A DNA stretch of 64,000 bases from Sciurus carolinensis (taxonomy: Eukaryota > Chordata > Mammalia > Rodentia > Sciuridae), in assembly GCF_902686445.1 (NCBI RefSeq), contig NC_062232.1:69581440-69645439 (forward strand). Direction: 5' to 3'. Positions 55,186-64,000 of the stretch are shown here, one piece after another. The notes under the pieces are model-generated. The model was not told the origin of the DNA and searched no databases. It saw only the letters and a list, made by a program, of their open reading frames with translations. The first letter of the stretch is position 1, and the number at the start of each line of letters is the position of its first letter. A program made the translations under genes and the position numbers.

Positions 55186-56729
55186 CTCATACTTACTGAA
55201 GATATTGTTTAAATTCCTTAAGATGGATGGAATTAATCAATAGCTTATAAACATTGAAAATCCAATTTATGCATGTTAACCAACATTATCTCACTGCTTT
55301 CCAATTATATAAACATAGCTTTAATTTAGCAAATTGCTTTCAACATGGAGGAAAAATCAGAGATGGCATTATTTCTTCTAATATGAGAGACATTCAAGAT
55401 ATTCATAATTTATAATAGTATTGCTTAGGCTAATTTTCCTCTTGAATTCACTATTCCAGAACATGATCTGAAGTTTCATATAGAAAAATCCTTCATCACT
55501 GTAAATATTCCCTATCAGTAATACTCTAAGCACACTTAGCATGTATTCCTTTTTTCTAAGATTTATCAGAATTATTAGTAATTTTTTTAACAAGTACCAG
55601 TGAGGTACTAAATGAAAAAAAAATCAGTGAGTTTTAACTCAAGGACTAGACTTATCAAGGTAACAAAACACTGCTTTCACAATATTGGCCTGTCTTATTA
55701 AATAAGTTATTTATTTACATTTTTCTTATATTAATTTGAATTGTCATTAGCTGTAAACTGAAAACTTCTTAGAAGACCCTGTTCAGTTTAGAAAATTAAA
55801 ACACATAAAATTAAATAATACACAGAATATATTTTCATTCATCCTACTGATCAACACACACACACACACACACACACATACACATACCTACACACTTCAT
55901 CTCTATGTTTTGGTTCCATGTGTGACAATAAAACCTGTTGCGGAATAAATTCAAAAGAGGGAAAGATCAAGGTGAATTAAGCTGGATTCCAGAAAACAGA
56001 AACTCATATTTTCAGTGCCCCAATGGCAGAGAAGCTGCATGACTACCCAAAGAATATAAGAAAACCTTTGTAAGAGGATTGAACTATTTGTATTCCCAAC
56101 CTTTCTCCTCTCAGTGTTTAAAACCTGTTGTGCAATTTACACTGACAGAAAATATTAATTTAGTATCACATTTTAAGTGTACAGCACCAATGTATGATTA
56201 GTAGTCATATTGAGCGGTGCAGGCTGTACTTATCTTTTCAATTTAGTTGCCATACACAATGAGTGCAGAATGAAGGTATAAATACTCAACATGATTTTTA
56301 TTCTTACCTCTGTAATGTGAAATCACACTTTCTTTGATATTAAGACCCCTTTATACCTACCCTGATTTTCCCCATGACTACACTGGTATTTGAAGGTTTT
56401 ATAAGTAGGGGAGGAAAATTTTTCCTCTAACATCTTAAGGTCTAAAAAATTTAAACTGATTTATTTAATAGGAATTTTACATGACATGGAAGCATTCAAA
56501 AAGTAATGAAGAAAAAAAATGCAGCAAAATTCTTACATTTATACAGAAGGTTGAACAGAGTGGTAAATTAGGAAAACACAGGAAAAGGGTATTTAGCTAA
56601 GACTGTTAATTGTGCAAAAGTAACAAGATAAGGGTTTAACATGTTTGCACAGATTCCTCTCTATCTCCATCATCAGGAATAAGGATGTTATTATCTGCTA
56701 GGTATAGGAAAAACACCTCTCACATGAGG
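55186..56729. other. Unassigned AT-rich DNA with a (CA)n microsatellite
   Basis: CA run at 55854-55890, slightly interrupted. No gene or repeat family is recognised. Confidence 0.5.
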
Positions 56730-56731
56730 TT

Positions 56732-56843
56732 TTTTTTTTTGTTTTTTTTTTTTTGTTTTTTTTTTTTTGTGGTGCTGGGGATTGAACCCAGGGTCTTATA
56801 CTTGTGAGGCAAGCACTCTACCAACTGAGCTATATCCCCAGCC
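56732..56843 (-). mobile_element. ID-like tRNA SINE, antisense
   Basis: Long T-run broken by single G bases (its tail), GTGCTGGGGATTGAACCCAG, GCAAGCACTCTACCAACTG, AGCTATATCCCCAGCCC. The flanks CTCACATGAGG (56719-56729) and CTCACATGAGG (56844-56854) are a target duplication. Confidence 0.92.
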
Positions 56844-56854
56844 CTCACATGAGG

Positions 56855-57879
56855 CTTTTGTGATGTGCTTCAGAGCAGCAGGACAGAGGAATGTCAGACA
56901 GTTCTTACTATTTCACAAATTCCTTCAGCTTAAAATATTCAATACATCAAGTTGCCTTGTTTTGAGTAGTGTGTCCTAAACCTCATTATCTACAACTCAC
57001 TGATAGATTGAGCTTAGTCCAAGGCAAGTGTCATACTTCAAACAATCAGAAAGTAAACATTTTGGGTGAGGGAGGATTTGAAATTCTGTCTGCAATAGTT
57101 AAGGGAACAACAGAATGAATATTTAAAAATTCACGGGCAAATGAAATCTTCCAAATGAACTTGAAAGAATTAAAAAGTTTACATAATAAGTAACAAAGAA
57201 TTTCATGTCCTTATTAACAAGAAGAAATAGGTAGTTAGTTGCCTATCTACCTAAATACACATCAAATTACCCAATTTTCATGTGTGAATGCAAGAGGAAT
57301 ATTTTAATACAAAGGATCAGAAAATTAATGTGATGATAATTAAAGAGACAGTTGTAAATATTATACAAGCTTATTAAACAAGGCTTATTATACAAGACTT
57401 ATTAAACAAATGGAATCAAAGTGAATAGCAGGTTTTTGTCATAATTGAATGGGTTCCACCTATATGTATACTGGCAGCCCTCTCAATGATTTTAAACTAA
57501 GTGCTGTTCTGGTTGTTCTTTTATATATAATGACACATACTTGCTTGAGAGATCAGTGACGTTCTGGTTTAGGTTATGAGATCAGTATGTTTCCTTTCTG
57601 GACATCTTTTTTGTGAAGTTAGGAGGCCAGTTTGTGATCCTCAGAATATTCTGAGTTTATAAATGTACCAAAGATAAAATTTAGTACAGAAAATGCCACA
57701 GCTTTGTACTATTCAAGAAGACCTAAACAATGAGCATTGAAAGTTGACACTTCAGAAAACTGAGAATGAAATGTTATTCCAAAACTAATTTTGGAAACTG
57801 CTTTTTTAAAGCCCAATATAGTGCCCAATTTTTCCTATTCTACAATATGCTAATTTGGTTTGTTCTTTTTTAAACAAAA
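56855..57879. other. Unassigned AT-rich DNA
   Basis: No supported feature is visible. Confidence 0.4.
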
Positions 57880-58007
57880 ATTTTTTGTAGTTGTAGATGG
57901 ACAGTATGCCTTTATTTTATTTATTTATTTTTATGTGGTGCTGAGGATTGAACCCAGTGCTTCACAAATGCCAGGCAAGTGCTCTACACTGAGCTATAGC
58001 CCCAGTC
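57880..58007 (-). mobile_element. ID-like tRNA SINE, antisense
   Basis: TTGTAGATGGACAGTATGCC, (TTTA)n, GTGGTGCTGAGGATTGAACC, GAGCTATAGCCCCAGTCC. It belongs to the long-tail ID subtype, like the copy at 4580. Confidence 0.88.
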
Positions 58008-58022
58008 CTACTTTGTACATTT

Positions 58023-58233
58023 TCGGGGGAGGGGGGGTTACCGGGGATTGAATTCAGGGGCATTAGACCACTAGGCCACATCCCCAGTCCTATTTTGTAT
58101 TTTATTTAGAGACAGGGTCTCACTGAGTTGCTTAGGGTCTCACGTTTGCTGAGGCTGACATTGAACTCCCAATCCTCCTGTCTCAGCCTTCTAAGCCGCT
58201 GGGACTACAGGCATGCACTACTGCACCCGGCTC
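58023..58233 (-). mobile_element. MEN-type SINE, antisense
   Basis: GGGGATTGAATTCAGGGGCA, CACATCCCCAGTCC, AGAGACAGGGTCTCACTGAG, GCTGGGACTACAGGCATGCA: complement of ID then B1-like halves. Confidence 0.92.
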
Positions 58234-58359
58234 TGGTTTGTTCTTAACGTGAAACTGAAGCTGAAACCAAAAGAAAGATAATCGTAGATTTAGATACTAG
58301 AATATTGTTGTCCCTAAAAACAACTATCATACTGTGTGAAATATATGCAGCAACTTTTC

Positions 58360-58610
58360 TTTTCTTTCTTTTTTTTTTTTTGTACTGGGGATTGAACCGA
58401 AGGGATCTTAAGCACTAAGTCACATCCCCAGACCCCTTTTTAAATTTTTATTTAGAGACAGTTTCTCTCTAAGTTGCTTAGGGCCTTGCTAAGTTGCTGA
58501 GACTGGCTTGGAATTTGCAATCCTTCTTTCCTAGCTTCCTGAGCCACTGGAATTACAGGTGTCAAACCCCCAGCCCCCCAAACCCATGACCCCTGTGCCC
58601 AGCTGTAGCA
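58360..58610 (-). mobile_element. MEN-type SINE, antisense
   Basis: T-run, GTACTGGGGATTGAACCGAA, CACATCCCCAGACC, AGTTGCTTAGGGCCTTGCTA, CCACTGGAATTACAGG. The flanks AGCAACTTTTC (about 58350) and AGCAACTCTTTTC (about 58607) support a target duplication. It has a short inserted C-rich stretch (58566-58595). Confidence 0.88.
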
Positions 58611-58779
58611 ACTCTTTTCAGATATTAGACAATGGGTAGTTTGAGAATATGATTGTGAAGAGAGGGGAAACACAGGGGTGAAACTTATGTCTATTATTCT
58701 TCTGCTGAGGGAACTGAGGGAACCTTCTAGACAGACACATTACTGAAATTGAGTATTTTTTTTTCATGTTAACCAAGGG
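58611..58779. other. Unassigned spacer
   Basis: Nothing is recognised. Confidence 0.3.
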
Positions 58780-59138
58780 CTATAACTTGAACATTGAATT
58801 TCTCCCAAAGTCTCATGTCTTAAAGGTATAATAGTGATGCTATTTGTAGGTGTTGCAACCTTTGAGAGGTGGTGTCTATTGGGAAGCTCTTAGGTCATTG
58901 GAGGAGTGCCCTTGAAAGGCATTTTTGGACTCCAGTCTCTTCCCTTTCTGTTTCTCTGCTTTCTAGCCATAGCTGAACATTGTTTCTCCACCATGTGGTC
59001 TCCACAATTTCCATCCAATATCCCCACCAGAGACCTGAGAACAATAGACCATGGACTGGAATCTCTGAAGCCATAATTTTCTAAGATTTTTTGTCATAGT
59101 GACAGAAAGTTGATCAAACCATCAGGAGAATAAATTAG
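58780..59138 (+). mobile_element. MaLR LTR of an older subfamily, sense
   Basis: CAAAGTCTCATGTCTTAAAG, AGGTGGTGTCTATTGGGAAG, CTCTTAGGTCATTGGAGGAG, TTGTCATAGTGACAGAAAG. This order is that of MST/MLT-type LTRs and differs from the subfamily of proviruses 1-3. Ends are worn. Confidence 0.65.
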
Positions 59139-59716
59139 TCATGGCAGAGGCTTCTTGCAATGTCTTGTTTTAAACAGAATGTGTTAAAACTGGAGGTAAT
59201 GATTTTCATGATTATTATTTCACAGTAAAAGAATTTTGTTAGATTAGCCACTAGATGCGTGGCTACATACAAGAAGAAGAACTAAAAATATTACAAACAC
59301 TTCCCTGATAAACTAGTAAATTATCAAGGATAAATCTGTTGTTAAAAACATTTTACCAGGGTTCTCTGACTTTGGACAAGCAGGTCTCATATTTCTTTAT
59401 ATAATTTAGAAGTATGAGATACTAGAAATTTGTACATTTGTAAGTTAGTGTCAATATTTGCTATTTGTTGGGTTAAAGTTGACACCTGTGTGGTCATTCT
59501 AGGAAATCCCTGAAGAATGATGATTCCCAAAATTATAGATGAGTCTGTCACATTGATGATATTTGGCATGAATGGGGGAAGAATGATTGACATTTATAAA
59601 AATGAGTAGCTCAAGAGAGGCCAAAATGCATAAATGTGGTTTATGACTTGAGGATAATGAAAGGGAAACAGGGAAGATGATTATTCTTTGTGTCACAGCA
59701 CAGTCCTATGGTATTA
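59139..59716. other. Unassigned AT-rich DNA
   Basis: No supported feature is visible. Confidence 0.4.
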
Positions 59717-61957
59717 CTTTTTTAAAAAATTATTTTATTTGTTTTAATTAATTATACATGACAGTAGAATAGATTTTGATACATAATATATAATGGAGTA
59801 TAATTTCTCATTCTTCTGCTTGTACATGATGTAGAATACCACTAGTCATATAGTTATGTACATGCATAGGTAATAATGTTTGATTCATTCTATTATCCTT
59901 CCTATCCCCGTATTTGCTCCCTTCCCTTCACTCCCCTCTACCTAATCCAGAGTAACTTTATTCTTCCTTAGTCCCTCCCCAGGTTATTGTGAATTAGCAT
60001 ACACATATCAGAGAAAACATTCAGTCTTTGGTTTTTGGGATTGGCTTATTTCACTTAGCATGCTATTCTCCAGCTCCATCCATTTACCTGCAAATGCCAT
60101 AATTTCATTCTTCTTTAAGGCTGAGTAATATTCCATCATGTATATATACCACAACTTCTTTTTTTTTATTGTAAACAAATGAGATACATCTTGTTTCTCT
60201 GTACATGGAGTAACGGCATACCATTTGCGTAATCATACATTTACATAGGGTAATGGTGTTTGAATCATTCTCTTATTTTTTTTCCTTCCTCCCACCCCTC
60301 CCACCCCTCTTTTCCCTCTTTACAGTCCCTCCTTCCTCCATTCTTGCCCCCCTCCCACCCCCCATTATGTGTCATCATCTGCTTATCAGTGAGATCATTT
60401 GTCCTTTGGTTTTTTGAGATTGGCTTATCTCACTTAGCATGATATTCTCCAATTTCATCCATTTGCCTACAAATGCCATAATTTTACTATTCTTTATGGC
60501 TGAGTAATATTCCATTGTATATATATACCACAATTTCTTTATTCATTCATCAATTGAAGGGCATCTAGGTTGGTTCCACAATCAGGCTATTGTGAATTGA
60601 GCAGCTATGAACATTGATGTGGCTGTATCTCTGAAGTATGCTTATTTTAAGACTTTTGGGTACAGGCCAAGGAGTAGAATAGCTGGCACAATTTCTTTAT
60701 CCATTCGTCTGTTGAAGGGCACATAGGTTGGTTCCATAGTTTAGCTATTGTGAGTTGAGCTGCTGTAACCATTGATGAGGCTGCATCATTGTAATATGCT
60801 GATTTTAAGTGCTGTGGGTACAAATGGAGAAGTGTGATAACTGGGTCAAATGGTGGTTCCATTCCAAGTTTCCTGAGGAATCTTCATACCACTTTCCATA
60901 ATGGTTGTGCCAATTTGCATTCCTACCAGAAATGAGTGTACCTTTTCCCTAACATTCTTGCCAGAATTTATTGTTTGTCTTCTTGGTAATTGCCACTCTG
61001 ACAAGGTTGAGAGGAATTCTTAGAATAGATTTGATTTGCATTTTTCTACTTGCTAAAGATTTTGAACATTTTTTCATGTATTTGTTGATTGATTTTATTT
61101 CTTTTTCTGTGTTGTGTCTGTTAAGTTCCTTGGCCCATTTATTGATTGTTTTTTTTGTTTTCCTTTGGTTTTAAGTTTTTTTGAGTTCTTTATATATCCT
61201 GGAGATTATTGCTCCATTTGACATGCATGTGTTAAAAATTTTCTCCCATTCTATAGGCTTTCTTTTCACGTTATTAATTGTTTCCTTTTCTGAGAAAAAG
61301 CTTTTTAGTTTGAATCTATTCCATTTATTGATTCTTGATTTTACTTCTTGCACTTTAGGAGTCTTGTTAAGGAAGTCAGATCCTAACCCAACATGGTGAA
61401 GATTTGGGCCTACTTTTTCTTCTATTAGGCACCAGGTCTCTGTTCTAATGCCTAAGTCTTTGACTCACTTTAAGTTGTGTGCAGGGTGAGAGATAGGGGT
61501 CTAATTTCATTTTGTTGCATGTGGATTTCTTCTTTGCCCAGCACCATTTATTGAAGAGGCTATCTTTTCTCCAGTGAATGATTTGGCACCTTTTTGTAGT
61601 ACTAGATAACTATATTTATACAGGTTTGTCTCTGTGTCTTCTATTCTGTACCATTGGAATGCATGTCTGTTTTGGTACCAATACCATGCCATTTTTGTTA
61701 CTAAGGTTCTGCAATATAGTTTAAGTTCTGGTATTGTGATGTCTCCTGCCTCACTCTTCTTGCTAAGGATTGCTTTGGCTATTCTGGGTCTCTTATTTTT
61801 TCCAAATTAATTTCATGATTTCTTTTTTCTAGTTCTATAAATAATGTTCTTGAGATTTTAATTGGAATTGCATTAAATCTGTGTAATGCTATTGGTAGTA
61901 TAGCCATTTTGACAATATTAATTCTGCCTATCCAAGAACATGGGAGGTCTTTTCCTG
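59717..61957 (-). mobile_element. Antisense 5'-truncated L1 with a nested L1
   Basis: Complement of the L1 3' UTR (59717-60160) and then, after the nested element, ORF2 from its C-terminus into the RT domain (60687-61957). Recognisable minus-strand ORF2 pieces include SADEWIKKL-like sequence (60647-60862), the AWYWYQNR segment (61507-61692) and a [23 protein letters not shown] block (61779-61964). Several stops and frameshifts exist. The 5' end is cut at about 61957, in the sequence complementary to the post-RT part of ORF2. Confidence 0.85.
60161..60686 (-). mobile_element. Younger L1 3' end nested in the older L1
   Basis: A T-run, then complement of the L1 3' end (CATTTACATAGGGTAATGGT), the C-rich tract (60290-60360) and the end of ORF2 (60430-60686). 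CACAACTTCTT (60150-60160) and CACAATTTCTT (60687-60697) flank it, an 11-base duplication with one mismatch. Outer L1 sequence continues across the insertion without loss. The C tract CCCACCCCTCCCACCCC at 60291-60307 is a G-quadruplex motif on the L1 sense strand. Confidence 0.88.
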
Positions 61958-62405
61958 AGAACAAGTTGCAAAATGGTGGTCACCTACATTCCCAACAGGA
62001 AGATCCCAGGTGCAGCTAATCCCACAAGCACACTGACACTGAACCTCTAGTTCCTGGCCAGTGTCCCCAGACAGAGGTGGCTGTGCCCCAAGATGGCAGT
62101 GGCAGTAGACTAGCTGGCACCCTTGCTCCCCAGGTTCTGGCCAGCATCCGAAGATCAAGGTGGCCATGTGCAACCAAATCCACAGGTACTCTGGCAGTGT
62201 ACCTGTGGGCAGTGGTGGCAGCAGTAAAGGTAGCAAGTCAACAGCAGCAGGCAGTGGGTCATCAACAGTGGCACCCAGAGAACTGTTGGAAGGAAGTAGC
62301 ACTGGTGGCAGCACCACATGGAGAGAAGACATCCAGGCAATGGCAGCAGCATCTGCGGCAGCCGAGTTTTTGGCAGGAGTGCTACCTTTTTATTGGAACA
62401 TCATA
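61958..62405. repeat. GC-rich, degenerate tandem-like block of unknown origin
   Basis: Much higher GC than all surrounding DNA. Related segments recur about 80 bases apart, for example CTGGCCAGTGTCCCCAGACA (62056) and CTGGCCAGCATCCGAAGATC (62136), each followed by an AGGTGGCTGTGC-like end. The later part is rich in GGCAG/CAGCAG. Long frames are open on both strands (62077-62406 plus, 62160-62420 plus, 61928-62332 minus) because CAG/GGC-rich DNA has few stops. I recognise no protein. It could be an old minisatellite, an L1-type promoter monomer array or a degraded exon. Confidence 0.5.
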
Positions 62406-62715
62406 ACTCACTTTAGGTAAATGATAATTACTAAAAAGTGCTTTGGATAGAAAACAGTAGGTTTTGTCAGAAAAGAATTTGGAGTCGTCCATTAAGTAGT
62501 ATATATGTGCTCACATTGAGAAAACCTGAGAACAGCGGCCAATTGTGATGATGGGATGACCAAGATGCAAAGCAGATGCCAGTTTAGAAGAAGTTTTAAT
62601 TTCTCAATGTTTTACATTTAAGGCCATATAATAACTAGATATATGTTTAGTGTGAGATTGTGGAAATAATCTAGTGATAAATACAACAGTTATTGACAGT
62701 ATTAAAATGAAAAGA
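62406..62715. other. Unassigned AT-rich DNA
   Basis: No supported feature is visible. Confidence 0.4.
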
Positions 62716-63128
62716 TGTGAGGCCATCATTTTTGACTAAACTCCTTTGCTAGCTCCCAACAGATTGGAACAAATCTAAATGGAGTCCCTCACTCTAAGTG
62801 CCACATAATCACAACTGAAAATTTAAGGAAGCAGATAGATCCTAAACAGTTTTTTTTCCCCTTAAGACAGAGGATCCCAATCTCCAATCTACCAGAGTCA
62901 GCATAATAAAGAAGTTCTCTTTGCTTTACCATTTACAGAAAAAACAAGATGAAAAGTAACTAAGTATCCTAATGAAAACCAATCAGCTTTTGTTTTTTTT
63001 CTGTCTTGTATACTTGTTACCACCTTACCAAACTCACCCTTCTGCTGTTACCCAGTGGGGTCTCTCATTCTGTTTTGTAGAATGTAGGCTGTCTCAATTC
63101 ATAAAGCATGAATATAAAAATAAATTAG
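62716..63128 (+). mobile_element. Possible class I ERV LTR
   Basis: Starts TGTGAGGCCATCATTTTTGA and contains AGCTCCCAACAGATTGGAAC, AATAAAG (62907-62913), then GCTGTTACCCAGTGGGGTCT and a terminal ATAAAGCATGAATATAAAAA. The layout resembles MER-type class I LTRs, but I found no matching end or target duplication. Confidence 0.4.
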
Positions 63129-63824
63129 ATCTATAATTAAATTTATTACAATTTGGTCTTTTCAAAATAGTCTATATATGAAAAGACTAGTTTGATTAAG
63201 TGTGTGTGCATGTGTGTGTGTGTGATATGTCTGTATAATTATCTAAGGGACTACAGCAAAGGGGTTTGGATATAATTACCATGTTTTGTTTTGAAGGGTA
63301 TGAAGGTGTGAATACCAAATAATGAGGAAGAGAAGGGGAAGAAAGTGGAGGGAAATTAGTGGTTTGAGCACAGAGTAGTCAACAGAATTATTCTGCTATC
63401 CTAGTAGAACACACAGTGTGAATCCTATGTAAGTCAACTTTTAGAATTGAGTGAGTGATTTCAGAGGGAACCTTAAGCTTAGAGGCATTAGACTTGGTCC
63501 CATAGTGGCTTAACATGTTAACACAATGGAATTATAATCACAAATGATAGAACTTAGTTTTATACGTATTAAAAATCAAGGTTTGGTCAGAGCAAGTAAA
63601 CTGTAATGTCTGGAAAACAAATCAAATCTGGTGCTTCCCATATTTATGACAGGACTTGACAGTATTATTAATCACTGGAGGACTGAGGGTATCTGGAGTT
63701 TGTATAAATGATAAGATTTTGCCATATTTGTTTTGGCTGGGGCTCCCAGTAGTTGGTTAGGAGACAAGTATGAAATCATCTACGACAGCAAGGTCTTTGG
63801 CTGAATCAATGTTATCTGAGTCCC
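63129..63824. other. Unassigned AT-rich DNA
   Basis: Contains a short (TG)n run at 63200-63222. No gene is visible. Confidence 0.45.
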
Positions 63825-64000
63825 CCGTAACCACCTTCCTCCAGTCATCCCAAATCATCTACACTTACTACCCAGTAGTCCATTAAAATGATTAATCCAT
63901 CAAATAAATTAATTCACTGATGAGGTTATAGCTCTCATAATCCAAACTTTTCATGTCTGATCATCGATACATTGAGGACCAGATTGCCAACACTTGAGTT
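63825..64000 (-). mobile_element. MaLR LTR, antisense, partial at window edge
   Basis: CCACCTTCCTCCAGTCATCC, CACTTACTACCCAGTAGTCC, AATTAATTCACTGATGAGG, TATAGCTCTCATAATCC follow the order of the antisense MaLR LTRs elsewhere in the window. It lacks the U5 side, and the end may lie beyond the window. Confidence 0.65.

Noticed and set aside
62077..62420. Ser/Gly/Ala-rich open frames as a novel protein
   Set aside because: The DNA is GC-rich and CAG/GGC-repetitive, so stops are rare in several frames on both strands at once. The composition mimics coding.

Overview
This window is mammalian nuclear DNA from a rodent, most probably a member of the squirrel family (Sciuridae). The main evidence is the SINE set. 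It contains many compound elements with a 7SL-derived B1-like left half and a tRNA-derived ID-like right half, which is the dimer type known from squirrels as MEN, plus several simple ID-like tRNA SINEs. L1, MaLR and class I/II endogenous retroviruses (ERVs) fill most of the rest. Base composition is AT-rich. I found no host protein-coding exon, structural RNA gene or CpG island that I could defend, so this looks like an intergenic or deep intronic gene desert. Every long open frame I could explain belongs to a retroelement.

Layout. 1-9.5 kb: an L1 3' end, a MEN SINE, then one large antisense MaLR provirus (1572-9481, 5-bp target duplication TACTT). It was split by an antisense L1 of about 5.5 kb, which was itself hit by an ID SINE, a MEN SINE and a sense MaLR solo LTR. 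9.5-18 kb: mostly unassigned AT-rich DNA with MEN copies, a sense MaLR LTR, old L1 pieces, a probable DNA transposon (13920-14480), microsatellites and an antisense MaLR LTR. 18.3-20.6 kb: a second antisense MaLR provirus, followed by SINEs. 22-24 kb: an L1 tail, a possible LTR and a MEN. 24.0-29.9 kb: a full-length sense L1 with a 12-bp target duplication; its ORFs are broken and the first catalytic Asp of its reverse transcriptase is replaced by Asn. 31.4-33.5 kb: the most unusual locus, a class II (Lys-primed) ERV with two LTRs in inverted, head-to-head orientation, each followed by its own primer binding site. The whole structure is bounded by a near-perfect 6-bp target duplication, and a broken gag fragment lies between the LTRs. 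35.8-42.3 kb: an old L1 (L1MA-like) carrying several SINEs. 44.0-47.3 kb: a solo LTR of the same ERV family as the inverted element (perfect 6-bp duplication CTGCAG), then a third antisense MaLR provirus that contains a 451-bp solo LTR and ends in a small inversion. 48-59 kb: unassigned AT-rich DNA with scattered SINEs, an old L1 tail, an IAP-like solo LTR (54821-55179, perfect 6-bp duplication CCAGTG) and a cluster of antisense SINEs. 59.7-62 kb: an antisense L1 interrupted by a younger L1, next to an unexplained GC-rich, tandem-like block (61958-62400). 62.7-64 kb: a possible class I LTR and a MaLR LTR running off the window edge.

No pathway joins these elements. The content is a stratigraphy of insertions: old L1 and MaLR, then younger L1, MEN/ID SINEs and class II ERVs. 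The best candidate for something undescribed is the inverted-LTR ERV. The sequence shared by its two arms stops exactly at the end of the 18-nt primer binding site, which is the extent expected of plus-strand strong-stop DNA. That points to an aberrant reverse-transcription product that integrated as a unit. All repeat names are by recognition, not by database search. Boundaries without a stated target duplication are approximate, usually within 10-30 bases.
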